Shown here: positions 17,747 to 27,407 of the stretch, piece after piece | How the letters are laid out: each line of letters opens with the position of its first letter | Numbering within the stretch: the stretch's first letter is position 1 | DNA from: Lachnospiraceae bacterium | GTDB lineage: Bacteria > Bacillota > Clostridia > Lachnospirales > Lachnospiraceae | Direction: 5' to 3' | NCBI GenBank assembly: GCA_015056905.1 | Contig: SVFI01000011.1 | Span: forward strand, 30,160 to 94,159 | Length of the DNA stretch: 64,000 bases | The notes under the pieces: model-generated | What the model was told of the DNA's origin: nothing | The model's input: only the letters and a program-made list of their open reading frames with translations | Databases searched by the model: none | Made by a program: the position numbers and the translations under genes

Positions 17747-18649
17747 CTATGCGGAATTTTTGTAAGGTACTCTTGCAGAAGGTACTACTTCTGCCGCCGC
17801 CTGCGTATGAACAATCTGATCATCAAAGAAGATATGAGCACCGAATGCCTTTAGGAAATCCCTCTTCGGAATTCCGCCGAGGAAAAATGCTTCATCCACC
17901 CTGACATCCCACGCACGCAGCGTCCTGATGACTCTCTCATGTGCAGGCGCACATCTCGCTGTCACGAGCGCTGTACGAATCGGAACTTCATCTCCCGGAT
18001 ACTCTTTCTGCAAATCGGAAAGAAGTCGCAAAAAACCTGCAAACGGTCCTTCCCTGAGAGGATTCTGTGCCTGCAGACGCTCATTTTCCTCAAAAGCTTC
18101 CAGTCCCTCTTCCTGATATATCTGCTCAGACTCATCCGAAAAAATCACTGCATCACCATCAAAGGCAATCCGAATCTGTGTCGGAACCTCATTATCATGA
18201 TATGTATGAATACCATCACTGCAAATGATTCCTGCTGCAATACCGCAATTAATTGCACTCTGGACATCATCCTCATGGGCCGACAAAAACAAATCCGTGT
18301 GAAACGCTTCCAGATACGGTGCAAGCGAAGCACCTGAAACAAGCACCGCGCGCGAAATCGGAAGACCGTATTCCCTGATGGAATGAAACACGCGAAGCGA
18401 TGTGTCCGCGCTGTTGCGTGACATGATAATCACCTCTACCCTGCGCTGACCTTCTCTTTCCAGATTCAACAGCGCACGAACAAGCGCAAATCCCGGTCCG
18501 GGCTTCAAACAATCCGTCTCGTGTTCACGCTGATATGCACGATATGCCTCCACACCTTCCGTCTCAAATATTTCATTTTCAACGGAAAGATCGAAAAGCG
18601 CCCTTGAACTTACACCGATGACTATTTTTTCTTTTAAATCAAATCCCAT
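17747..18649 (-). CDS. Cytosolic-type 5'-nucleotidase (PF06189)
   Basis: 300 residues. The sequence follows the NT5C1-like 5-nucleotidase family: IVIGVSSRALFDLSVENEIF at the N-terminus, EVIIMSRNSADTSLRVFHSI, VLVSGASLAPYLEAFHTDLF, RIAFDGDAVIFSDESEQIY and the final HIFFDDQIVH. These are HAD-type blocks (D-x-D and S-x-N) that bind Mg and phosphate. It removes phosphate from nucleoside monophosphates. It is directly upstream of mutY in the same operon, which may link nucleotide pool control and repair. Confidence 0.88.
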   Translation of the reverse strand: MGFDLKEKIVIGVSSRALFDLSVENEIFETEGVEAYRAYQREHETDCLKPGPGFALVRALLNLEREGQRRVEVIIMSRNSADTSLRVFHSIREYGLPISRAVLVSGASLAPYLEAFHTDLFLSAHEDDVQSAINCGIAAGIICSDGIHTYHDNEVPTQIRIAFDGDAVIFSDESEQIYQEEGLEAFEENERLQAQNPLREGPFAGFLRLLSDLQKEYPGDEVPIRTALVTARCAPAHERVIRTLRAWDVRVDEAFFLGGIPKRDFLKAFGAHIFFDDQIVHTQAAAEVVPSARVPYKNSA

Positions 18650-18728
18650 ACTCTCTCCTCCTTTTCCTTTTGGAAATTTCAGAAAGAGAAATGAATTTCC
18701 GCAATTATCTGACTATCGAAAATATCTG

Positions 18729-19283
18729 TTAATAACGCTGCTTTTCAAACTTCTGCTTCATCAAGAGGCAGTTCTTGAGTTCCTGATATCTCTGTTCCAC
18801 CGGCCCCTCGTTGATTTCAACATCTGTGACAACTGCCATCGTGTTAATCATCTCGTCCGTAATCCGATGATGAATCGCCGTCAAAATGTTGAGTCTCTCA
18901 TCCACGTTTTCCGCCTCGAGATATTCAAGCACAGCCGGGTCCAGCTGCGGTTCCGGCTCCGAATTCGGCTGTGTTGAGGCCGTCGGTTCCTGTGGCGCAG
19001 TCTGCTGAGCCTGCATAAATTCCGCCTGTAACTCTTCTACCTGCTCGGACGCTGTCTCTACCTTCTCAAAACGGAATTTCTGCCCACAGTCCGGATATTT
19101 TTCCCTGTCAGTCTCGCTCATAAACATCGCAAGCTCTCTGACATATACTTTAAAATCCCCGTACATTGCCTGATAAACAACATGTATGCGACCATCCTCA
19201 GAATCTGTCGCAAGCGTTAGAATCTGATATTTATTTCCTTTAAAATGTCTGTAAACTTCAAACGGTTTCGGATTTTCTCTCAT
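18729..19283 (-). CDS. DUF1653 domain-containing protein
   Basis: 184 residues. The N-terminal 70 residues are a DUF1653 domain (PKPFEVYRHFKGNKYQILTL and VVYQAMYGDFKVYVRELAMF), a small beta fold often fused to other domains. A Gln/Pro-rich linker (about 85-110) is followed by a helical tail (AVLEYLEAENVDERLNILTA). It lies 80 bases upstream of the 5'-nucleotidase gene on the same strand. Biochemical role unknown. Confidence 0.75.
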   Translation of the reverse strand: MRENPKPFEVYRHFKGNKYQILTLATDSEDGRIHVVYQAMYGDFKVYVRELAMFMSETDREKYPDCGQKFRFEKVETASEQVEELQAEFMQAQQTAPQEPTASTQPNSEPEPQLDPAVLEYLEAENVDERLNILTAIHHRITDEMINTMAVVTDVEINEGPVEQRYQELKNCLLMKQKFEKQRY

Positions 19284-19416
19284 CTGTATTCACCTTTCCT
19301 TCAGGTCGTATATCGACCTATTAACTTATAGATAAGTATAACCCTATTTCCGCTGAATGTCATGCGGATTTTCATCTCTCCCTTCTGACAATTCCTGCTA
19401 ATTACACAAACTCATT

Positions 19417-19809
19417 TTATTTTGAAAAAGAAACAGCGACATCATATCTCTCTCCGCCCGGAGCAACCACATAACAAGTCTCAATTTCCTGCTTCAGCCC
19501 GTCAAATATCTCTGCCGAAAGAGACTCAAATTTCGCATTATAAATTTGAATATTATATTCCCTCTCTCCGTCAAGTGACACAATTCTTGTCATCGTAAGT
19601 CCGCTGTGATAGCAACTGTAGTCTTCCAATACCTGTTGTACCTGCTTCTTGTATGCCTCTTCTGCCGACTCATAATTTCTGTTGTCAAACAAAATACTTT
19701 CCTGCGTGCGGCTCTGCACACGCACGGACATCAGCATTGTGATTGCTGCGACAAGCAGAACCCCTATCAGTACATAAATCAATTTTTCTTTTCTTTTTAT
19801 TCTTCTCAT
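19417..19809 (-). CDS. Small membrane-anchored protein of unknown function
   Basis: 130 residues. A basic start (MRRIKRKEKL) leads into one membrane helix (IYVLIGVLLVAAITMLM) and a 100-residue outer domain with ESILFDNRNYESAEEAYKKQ and a GEREYNIQIYNAKF strand. It is probably exported and anchored. The downstream spacer to the DUF1653 gene is 130 bases. GGGAGC precedes the ATG. No family was recognised. Confidence 0.6.
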   Translation of the reverse strand: MRRIKRKEKLIYVLIGVLLVAAITMLMSVRVQSRTQESILFDNRNYESAEEAYKKQVQQVLEDYSCYHSGLTMTRIVSLDGEREYNIQIYNAKFESLSAEIFDGLKQEIETCYVVAPGGERYDVAVSFSK

Positions 19810-19897
19810 GTATACTGCTCCCTTCGATATGATCGCGTCACTTATTTTGTTATCAGAATTCTAGCAAATGTTGTGTCCAATTATTTGGACAAAAAAA

Positions 19898-19932
19898 GAA
19901 GCAGAAACCACTTTTTTTGTGATTTCTGCTTC
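19898..19932 (-). terminator. Terminator of the large adhesin gene
   Basis: On the minus strand a 14-bp stem (GAAGCAGAAATCAC with GTGGTTTCTGCTTC, one G-U pair) and a 7-A loop are followed by seven T. A separate small palindrome GTCCAA-TTAT-TTGGAC lies at 19875-19890, just beyond it. Confidence 0.9.
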
Positions 19933-19943
19933 CATATTACAAT

Positions 19944-22900
19944 TTATTCTTTCTTTTTAGATTTTACCGCAAACGTTCCTGCCGTTACCACACCCGCAAA
20001 TCCGAGTATCATAAGCAACAACCAAAGTCCCAACGGAGCATCATCTCCTGTCTTCGGAACATTCGGGGTCGCCGGCGGTGCCGGTGGTGTTGGCGGTGCC
20101 GGTGTTCCCGGTTCTGCCGGATCATCCGGTTCGTCAGGAGTGTCCGGTTTTTCAGGCTCACCAGGTCCCCCTGGTTCTCCCGGAACAACAGGCTCGTCAG
20201 GTTCACCTGGCTCATATGTATTCGTTACATTATAGCCGTCATATGTGGTCGTATATCCTTCCACTCCGTCTTCCTTAATGGTGTATGTAATCTCTACACC
20301 GTATTTTTCTTTCGGAAGGTCGGTGAAAATCCACGACCAGTTTTCTTCTGCCGTTACCGTCTTACTTTCTATCTTCACTCCGTCCGCGTAAAGATGAATG
20401 GTGATGCTTTCCGGACGCTTGCCATCCTTATCATTTTCATCCTCCCAGGTCTTTGTTCCGCTGACTGCAATTTTTTCTACAAGATAGAAACCTGCATCCT
20501 GATATAATATCTCATACGGAGAATCGGTAATATCCTCATCCTCCGGCATATCGATTCCGGTAATCTTCGGATCCTTTCCGTCGTACTCGGCATCACTGTT
20601 CACATCCGCTGATACACCGGAAGCCTCCGGAACGGTCAATGAATAGTCGCCGAGTGACACATCTCCGTCCGTGAAGACAATGGTAAATTTACCCGGCGGA
20701 AGGTTTTCAAAACGGTAATTTCCGTTCTCATCCGTCTTGGCCGTACATTCCTGTCCGTTCTTCAAATCTTTTACAATATTTCCGTTTTCATCGTATACCG
20801 TAACGGTAACTCCCGGCAATATCTGCTCGCCCGGATCGCGTTCCCCATCCTTATCCTCATCAATCCATGTCGTTCCCGCAAGTACACGGTTGACACGCTG
20901 ATTCAGAAGAGAAACCTCATCGGTTACTAGAGCAGTTACTTTCTTTGCAGCATTTCCGTAAGTCACCTTTTCACTATACAACGAATGGTCTTTTTCCGTG
21001 ATTGTATAGGTCGTTCCTACCGGAATATCAACGAACTCGACCGACTCTCCGTCCTTGATCGTAAATACTACTTTTCCGCCATTTACTGCATATGAATTGT
21101 TTTCGGTATCTTTCACCTGTGTTAAAACAAGATCCCCCGGCAACGTCAGCGTCAGAGTCACCTCAAACTCGTGGTCCTCTCCCGCCTCCGCATCATTTAC
21201 GGTTTTGGTTATCTTAAGCTTACCAAACTGATAGAAACCTGCATCCAAATTAAGTTTCTCATATGGCGAATCGTTAATATTTTCATCGGTCGGCATATCA
21301 ATGCCCGAAATCGCAATCTCCGCTGCACTCTCGGATGCATCGCTGTCCTTCGTATCATCCGTTCCGGCATTCGGTACCGTCAGTGTATAATCGCTGAGCG
21401 TCACATCTCCGTCCGTAAATACTACTTTAAACGTACCCGGCGGAAGATTCTCAAAGCGATAATTTCCTTGTGCATCCGTTTTTGCAATACACTGCGCACC
21501 GTCTTTAAGATTTTCAACGACATTTCCGTATTGGTCATAAACCGTCACTGTCACGCCCGGTAACACCGGTTCTCCGGCTTCCTGCTTTCCGTCATGATCC
21601 ATATCAATCCATGTCGTTCCTGCAAGCAGACGATTCACACGCTGATTGACAACCTCGACGCTGTCCGTTGCCAGTGAAATTTCTTTCACTGCAGCCGTAT
21701 TACTGTAGACTACAGACTCATAATACAAATCACTGTCTGTCTCCGTAACAGAATACTCCGTTCCTTCCGGAAGGTCAATCAGTTCAATGACATCCCCTGC
21801 CTTTAGCTGGAGCGTAACCTGATCATTCACAATCGGATAGATATTCTGATTCGAATCTTTTATCTCTGACAGCGGAGCCGGCGGAAGCAATGTCACCTTT
21901 ACGGTAAATACATCGTTTTCCTCTCCCGCTTCACCATCTTTTACTGTCTTCTTAATTCTCAGTTTTCCAGCCAGATAAAATCCTGCATCCTGATCTCTCA
22001 CATAATGTGGCGAATCGATAATCTGGTCATCCGGCGGCATAACAATGCCCGGAATCGTAGGATATCCGTCTGTCACATTCGCCTCACTGTCGATGGTGTC
22101 GTCACTTCCCGCATTCGGTACTGTCAACGTATAATCTGTGATTGTAACATCTCCATTGGAAAATACAATTTTAAATGTTCCCGGCGGAAGATTATCAAAG
22201 CTGTAATTTCCGCTTGCATCCGTTTTCACAGTGCAATCTTCTCCGGTCTTTAAATCTTTAACAACGTCACCGTTCTCATCATAGAGGGTAACGGTAACTC
22301 CCGGCAGTACAGATTCGGTGTTATCGAAAATACCGTCTTTATCAACATCAAGCCACGTTGTTCCCTCAAGCACGCGATTGACACGCTGATTGATAATATC
22401 AACCGTATCTTTGGTAGCGGCTGAGATAGTCTTAGCAGCATTGTTGTGGGTTACTGTCTCATGGAATAAAGCCGTATCCTTTTCCTTCACGGTGTAAGTC
22501 GTTCCCGCAGGAATTTCCACAAACTCTACCGATTCGGAATCCTTTAATGTAAATACGACTTTACCGTCCGTAATCGGATATGTATTTGACGCTGAATCTT
22601 TCAATTCCGTAAACGTAAGTCCCGTCGGGAATGTCAACTCAAGCGTTATCTCAAACTCCGTATCCTCTTCTCCTGCTTCGGCATCATTTACCGTCTTCGT
22701 TATCTCAAGACTTCCTGCCTGATAGAAACCTGCGTCCTGATGCGTTATCTCATAAATCGTAGTGTTTTGAATACGATTATCTTCAGGCATTTCGATACCG
22801 GAAATCGTCGGGGTAGTTCCCACGTTTGCCGCATCACTGTCAACAAAATCATTGTCACCCTGATCCGGAACTGTCAACGTATATTCTCCGATCGTTGTCG

Positions 22901-25900
22901 TACCGTTTGAAAACTCAACCCTGAACGTACCGGCCGGAAGATTTTCGAACAAATAGTTTCCGTCCTCATCCGTTTCCATGACACAAGGATTACCATATAA
23001 ATCCTCTACCACATTATCAGATGCATCATAAAGGGTCACCTTAACTCCCGGCAACAAAGCTTCTCCGTCTTCTCTGACACCGTCACGGTCGATATCCACC
23101 CAGGTTGTTCCTGATAATTTACGTCCTACTACGGTAATCGGAGCAGAAACCGTTATTTCATCGAGAAGTGCGCGGTTGTAATACACATCTCCCGGTTTGT
23201 TGTTTTCTGTCACAAGTGTATTGCGTGCAGACAGTTTATCTGCTTTCGGAATGCTTGCAAGCACAGCCCAAGCCGTAACACTCCCGTTATCTGCACCAAA
23301 ATCGGCTTTGTTTGCTGTAACCGTAGCCTTTTTCCATTCAATACCATTGGAATTTCCGGCCTTAATATCGTCATAAACATATTGGTTTGCCTTCGTGCCA
23401 AACACATTGGCATCCAAGGTGTAGTACACTTCGTAATTCGGGTCTGCGCTTGTAATCGTAAGTTCCCCGATGGTATAACTTCCGTCAAAATCACTGGAGC
23501 CCTTTCCGCTGGCAGGAAGAATATCCATAAGTACTTCATTTTCCGCAATACTGTCACTGTTATTTGACCATATAATCTCATATTCCAACGTATCGTTAAT
23601 GTCAGCTCTGCTCTTTTCAGCACGCTTGGTAATTGACATGTTACTTAATTTGATAACGCTGAAACCAACCTTGTCCAAATTTCCGTTCTGCGCCGTATGA
23701 GCTCTCGTATCCTCGGTTGTAGAAACCGTAACCGTATTCGTAAAATTCTGTTCATTTTTAACATCGCTTAAAATACGTACTTTAAAATAAATACTCGGCT
23801 GCTCATATTCAACAGAAACATTCGGTATGGTCCAGGTCAGCGTGTCATGCTCCACGCCGTCCACCATCGTCGTTCCGAGCACAGGATCAATCGCGGTTCC
23901 TCCTACAAAGGTTCCTCCTGCCCCGTCCGTTCCCGGCGTATAGGTTGCACCCCTGACCGCACTGTCCGCTACATATTTCACTCCGACCGGCAATGTATCA
24001 ACAATAGTCATGGTCGTCTTGTTTTCCCATGTCACCCCGTTCGGAAGATTGATGTACGGAGCCAATTCATAATCTACAATATTCTGTCCCGCATCCAGAT
24101 TATAAAAACTTTTCATCTGGTCGCTGCTGTCTTTTTGCAAAATATGTTTATTGATCCTTGCAAGGTAACCTGTCAAATGTAAAGAATCTCCGATTTCCCA
24201 TCCGTTCGGGCCCTGCGTATGTCCTCCTGCCCATCCGTTGGAATCATAATAAGACTTCTCATAGTCTTCTTTTGCATTCGCAATCGTCGGTGTTACCAAG
24301 ACTTCGCCATTTTGTATTTCATATGGATTCGGTACCGCTGAAGTATCAATCACTCCGCTTCCGTCATCCAATGTCCTTGCTCTCCAAATATTTGCCTCCG
24401 GAACGACCTGATATACCTTACCAATCAAATTCGAGTCATTCTTAATCTTAAAAAATGCCTTTGAAATCATATCCTGATTATTGAGCTGGTAGTTCCAATA
24501 ATCCCTATGAATCACTTCACTGTGGTCGCATCGGAAAGACCATAGTATTCCGACACACACTCCATGTTCTTCGGCCTCTGCAAGCGTAGGATAATATTCC
24601 AGATCATCAATACCGGTGTCTTCCATTTCTTCATCGTCCGTCCAGCTTCCGCCGTCCGGTTTTACCGCATAATAGTAGGAGTGATTACCTGTCAGATATT
24701 CATATGTAACTATATTTTTCGTTGTATCTATCTCAAGCGCTTCATCATCGAATTTCATCAGGAAATCTCCTGCTTCCACCCGGTTTTCTTCCGCACTTTG
24801 TGCATAACTGATTCCGCCCCAGATAACTGCAATTCCGTTTCCGATGGCTGATTCGTCCATTCCGTTTCTGTAGCAATCGCCTCCATCCGACTCATCGCAA
24901 TCCTCATGCCAACCAATATTGGCATTATTACTGTAACCATAGTAAACACGATTCACATAAGTTCCGGGCGTTGTCAGCCCCACCCCTTTTGAAGCCGTAT
25001 CATCCGCGTTATTTGCCTGATCTGCAACCGCAACCCCCGACTTGGATGTCGCAGAGAAATCAGAAACTGTAAGTTGAAGATTTACCGTACCCGAACCATG
25101 TATATCCACAAGGTAATCTGAGCCCTCTCCGTAAGGAACCATAACAAATAACTCACCTGCCGAAAAACATCCTATATTTTGATTTTCTTTGTATTCCTGC
25201 CCATCCTGTGACACATTCTTTGTCGGAAACCAGTTCGGATTAATCTCATAATCCTTTACCGTCACAGAAATTTTCCTGCCGCTCTGGCTCATCTCCCATG
25301 TACCGCCGTTCCAACATGTTTCACAGTTATCCGGATTAGAAATCGCGCCATCTACCGCCAATGACTTCCCGCTGGCGTTATAAGGTGCTGCCAAATATGT
25401 CGTTCCGTAAGTTCCCGACATATCTCTTCCGTCTATGGAATCTCCTTCCGAAGACGGTCCGTAACTCCATACAAGAGGACAATATACATCCTCTCCTCCT
25501 AATGGCGGGTCTAATGAAATTGCCGGATCGTCTCCCACAATATATCCCGAAGACATATCAATATCAAATGTGATATCCCCCTTCGGGTATTCAATTCCTT
25601 TAATCCCTTTATTCGTCTCTGTATTGTATAACTGTAATGTAATACCGAATCCGACAACACGGCCTTTTACATTTCCGGCCCCCGTATTGAGTGCATTTCC
25701 GTTTCCTGTCGAAAAATCCCAAACTGCCTCTTTGTAAGCTGCCGTATCATTTATCGGTCGTATCTGAATATTATAAGAAGGGGCTGTTGTTACAACTACT
25801 TCATTCGGAACTGCTTTTTGGCATTCCAAACCTCCGTTTGACTCCGTTGCATGGTCCGGACATACTGCCCCCTCTGTCACCGCCTTGCTATGGTCCATAT

Positions 25901-26504
25901 AGGCATAGAATATCGGCTGAATCGTCGCATTATTATCCATCGCACGCACCTGCAGCGCAATTTCCACCGTACCTTTTCCCGGAATGGACGTCGCATTTTC
26001 TCCTGCAAGTTTCAATTCCTTTGCACATTTAAGTTTCTGGGTTCCGTTCGGATTGGTCGTCACCTGCCACATATATCCGTCAGCAGTACTCATCCAGTTC
26101 ATAACCCCTGTATCAAAATACACTTCATCTTTCGAATAAGGAAGATCAACTTCAATCCAAATATATCCCGTTTTAAACGAATCACCTATCGTGTACGTTT
26201 CGATATTATACTCGAGACTGTACTTTAAACTATCGTACGAGCGAACGCGCAAATTGCTTGCCGAACTGTCATTTCCCGCCTCATCATCATCATCAAACGG
26301 GTCATGTCCGTCCGATATCGACTTTACTGTCAAGGCTGACACATACGCATCGTCCTCTGTCAACAATTCCTGCTCCGTTCCCGCAGCCTTAACATCGGTT
26401 GTATCACGCCACACCGAAATAGGGCTAATCGGAGTCAACGCCAAAACAAGCGCCATCAGGACTGCCAACACTCTGTTCATGTTACCATGCAACTTTTTCA
26501 TCAT
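19944..26504 (-). CDS. Giant cell-wall-anchored adhesin with SdrD-B and Cna-B repeats (VPKTG sorting signal)
   Basis: About 2,186 residues from the ATG at 26504, chosen because AAAGGAAGAG precedes it; an upstream in-frame GTG has no ribosome site. A signal peptide (about 1-42) is followed by a roughly 800-residue Gly/Asp-rich adhesin region with many aromatic residues, then DUF11-like repeats (LPVGVKYVADSA, ITKRAEKSRADINDTLEYEI). Four SdrD-B-type domains follow, each with GTTW(I/V/L)D-D-DG, LPGV-VT-YD and G-Y-F-NLP-G-F. They alternate with three KTV-DAEAGE-type modules, then one Cna-B domain (GTKTWEDENDKDGKRPESIT). A Pro/Glu-rich wall spanner, NVPKTGDDAP, a hydrophobic helix and KSKKKE complete a sortase signal. 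Surface attachment is likely. No sortase gene is adjacent. Confidence 0.93.
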   Translation of the reverse strand: MMKKLHGNMNRVLAVLMALVLALTPISPISVWRDTTDVKAAGTEQELLTEDDAYVSALTVKSISDGHDPFDDDDEAGNDSSASNLRVRSYDSLKYSLEYNIETYTIGDSFKTGYIWIEVDLPYSKDEVYFDTGVMNWMSTADGYMWQVTTNPNGTQKLKCAKELKLAGENATSIPGKGTVEIALQVRAMDNNATIQPIFYAYMDHSKAVTEGAVCPDHATESNGGLECQKAVPNEVVVTTAPSYNIQIRPINDTAAYKEAVWDFSTGNGNALNTGAGNVKGRVVGFGITLQLYNTETNKGIKGIEYPKGDITFDIDMSSGYIVGDDPAISLDPPLGGEDVYCPLVWSYGPSSEGDSIDGRDMSGTYGTTYLAAPYNASGKSLAVDGAISNPDNCETCWNGGTWEMSQSGRKISVTVKDYEINPNWFPTKNVSQDGQEYKENQNIGCFSAGELFVMVPYGEGSDYLVDIHGSGTVNLQLTVSDFSATSKSGVAVADQANNADDTASKGVGLTTPGTYVNRVYYGYSNNANIGWHEDCDESDGGDCYRNGMDESAIGNGIAVIWGGISYAQSAEENRVEAGDFLMKFDDEALEIDTTKNIVTYEYLTGNHSYYYAVKPDGGSWTDDEEMEDTGIDDLEYYPTLAEAEEHGVCVGILWSFRCDHSEVIHRDYWNYQLNNQDMISKAFFKIKNDSNLIGKVYQVVPEANIWRARTLDDGSGVIDTSAVPNPYEIQNGEVLVTPTIANAKEDYEKSYYDSNGWAGGHTQGPNGWEIGDSLHLTGYLARINKHILQKDSSDQMKSFYNLDAGQNIVDYELAPYINLPNGVTWENKTTMTIVDTLPVGVKYVADSAVRGATYTPGTDGAGGTFVGGTAIDPVLGTTMVDGVEHDTLTWTIPNVSVEYEQPSIYFKVRILSDVKNEQNFTNTVTVSTTEDTRAHTAQNGNLDKVGFSVIKLSNMSITKRAEKSRADINDTLEYEIIWSNNSDSIAENEVLMDILPASGKGSSDFDGSYTIGELTITSADPNYEVYYTLDANVFGTKANQYVYDDIKAGNSNGIEWKKATVTANKADFGADNGSVTAWAVLASIPKADKLSARNTLVTENNKPGDVYYNRALLDEITVSAPITVVGRKLSGTTWVDIDRDGVREDGEALLPGVKVTLYDASDNVVEDLYGNPCVMETDEDGNYLFENLPAGTFRVEFSNGTTTIGEYTLTVPDQGDNDFVDSDAANVGTTPTISGIEMPEDNRIQNTTIYEITHQDAGFYQAGSLEITKTVNDAEAGEEDTEFEITLELTFPTGLTFTELKDSASNTYPITDGKVVFTLKDSESVEFVEIPAGTTYTVKEKDTALFHETVTHNNAAKTISAATKDTVDIINQRVNRVLEGTTWLDVDKDGIFDNTESVLPGVTVTLYDENGDVVKDLKTGEDCTVKTDASGNYSFDNLPPGTFKIVFSNGDVTITDYTLTVPNAGSDDTIDSEANVTDGYPTIPGIVMPPDDQIIDSPHYVRDQDAGFYLAGKLRIKKTVKDGEAGEENDVFTVKVTLLPPAPLSEIKDSNQNIYPIVNDQVTLQLKAGDVIELIDLPEGTEYSVTETDSDLYYESVVYSNTAAVKEISLATDSVEVVNQRVNRLLAGTTWIDMDHDGKQEAGEPVLPGVTVTVYDQYGNVVENLKDGAQCIAKTDAQGNYRFENLPPGTFKVVFTDGDVTLSDYTLTVPNAGTDDTKDSDASESAAEIAISGIDMPTDENINDSPYEKLNLDAGFYQFGKLKITKTVNDAEAGEDHEFEVTLTLTLPGDLVLTQVKDTENNSYAVNGGKVVFTIKDGESVEFVDIPVGTTYTITEKDHSLYSEKVTYGNAAKKVTALVTDEVSLLNQRVNRVLAGTTWIDEDKDGERDPGEQILPGVTVTVYDENGNIVKDLKNGQECTAKTDENGNYRFENLPPGKFTIVFTDGDVSLGDYSLTVPEASGVSADVNSDAEYDGKDPKITGIDMPEDEDITDSPYEILYQDAGFYLVEKIAVSGTKTWEDENDKDGKRPESITIHLYADGVKIESKTVTAEENWSWIFTDLPKEKYGVEITYTIKEDGVEGYTTTYDGYNVTNTYEPGEPDEPVVPGEPGGPGEPEKPDTPDEPDDPAEPGTPAPPTPPAPPATPNVPKTGDDAPLGLWLLLMILGFAGVVTAGTFAVKSKKKE

Positions 26505-26558
26505 TCTCTTCCTTTCAAATTTGGGCGAATTCACATGTAATTACACATACTTATATTT

Positions 26559-26661
26559 ATAGTAACACTTGTATTCTATTATCTGCAAGTTGTACTTCAT
26601 ATTGTAGAAAAAAATCGACAACTTGTACTATATATTGGGTATGTCATTGGGCAATTTGTAT
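26559..26661 (-). promoter_or_regulatory. Adhesin promoter with four phased direct repeats
   Basis: On the minus strand TTGCAG (26583-26588), 18 bases and TACTAT (26559-26564) form a plausible promoter. On the plus strand CA(A)-N-TTGTA(C/T) words start at 26565, 26586, 26619 and 26652, that is at spacings of 21, 33 and 33 bases, or whole helical turns. The two central copies match at 16 of 19 positions. This looks like a cooperative activator site. Confidence 0.5.
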
Positions 26662-26668
26662 ATAAAAA

Positions 26669-26690
26669 GGAGAAGCTTTGCAACTTCTCC
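26669..26690 (-). terminator. luxS terminator
   Basis: GGAGAAG / CTTCTCC stem with an 8-base loop, followed on the minus strand by TTTTTATA. It separates luxS from the adhesin promoter. Confidence 0.8.
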
Positions 26691-26697
26691 TTCATTT

Positions 26698-27174
26698 TTA
26701 CTCCGGATAAACAAGATGTTTTCCGTCTATTCCATATAATGTTTTCTCCAAATACCGGTCTGCAATATAATTTGCCATGCCGAGATTCATATCGAGATAG
26801 TTGCCGCAGTCCTTCGCAGACGCTCCCGGAACTTCTCCTCTGAAATCACGTATAAATTCAAACATCTCCGTCATCAAAGTCACAATGTCGGAAGATGCAA
26901 GGTCACCTGCCAGCAGCAGGTAAAATCCCGTCCGACAACCCATCGGTCCAAAGTAAATCACTTTATCCTTCCAATCGGAATTGCGGAGATAGGTAGCACC
27001 CAGATGCTCTATTGTATGTATCTCCGCCGTATTCATAACAGGCTCATCATTCGGTGATGTAATCCTGAGATCAAATGTCGTAATCACTTCAGCGCCGACA
27101 TAATCCTTGCGGGAAACATAGATTCCCGGCTCAAGTTTAATATGATCGATTGTAAAACTGGCTATCTTTTCCAT
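26698..27174 (-). CDS. luxS: S-ribosylhomocysteine lyase (LuxS)
   Basis: Cleaves S-ribosylhomocysteine to homocysteine and DPD, the precursor of autoinducer-2. The 158-residue length is normal. The metal site HTIEHLGATYLRNS at about residue 53 and the catalytic Cys region FGPMGCRTGFYLLLAGD at about 84 are intact. GGAGGACTGTC precedes the ATG. The gene that would supply its substrate, a Pfs-type nucleosidase, may be the one at 29105-29866. It sits upstream of the adhesin gene but is separated from it by a terminator. Confidence 0.97.
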   Translation of the reverse strand: MEKIASFTIDHIKLEPGIYVSRKDYVGAEVITTFDLRITSPNDEPVMNTAEIHTIEHLGATYLRNSDWKDKVIYFGPMGCRTGFYLLLAGDLASSDIVTLMTEMFEFIRDFRGEVPGASAKDCGNYLDMNLGMANYIADRYLEKTLYGIDGKHLVYPE

Positions 27175-27243
27175 GACAGTCCTCCTATTCTTTATCCCGT
27201 AAAAAATTCTGCTTACCGAAGCAATACGGCATTTATGTCCGGA

Positions 27244-27363
27244 CTACTTGTTTTCTTCTCCGGAAGTTTCGTCATCTCCGCTGTGTCTTTCATACCACCA
27301 GCCCCAGATTCCGGCTGCCACGGCCAAAACTCCCATCACAATTACAACAATATCTCCTGACAT
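27244..27363 (-). CDS. 39-residue single-helix membrane protein
   Basis: Short ORF preceded by GGAGGTAAATTT. It reads MSGDIVVIVMGVLAVAAGIW, then GWWYERHSGDDETSGEENK. One membrane helix (about residues 5-22) ends in a double-Trp interface and a charged tail. It lies between luxS (70 bases downstream) and the secreted-protein gene 27408-27839, on the same strand. A good ribosome site and membrane topology support it as a real gene. Function unknown. Confidence 0.6.
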   Translation of the reverse strand: MSGDIVVIVMGVLAVAAGIWGWWYERHSGDDETSGEENK

Positions 27364-27407
27364 AAATTTACCTCCTGTTTTACTTTTTATATTTGTAAGT
27401 AAATCAT

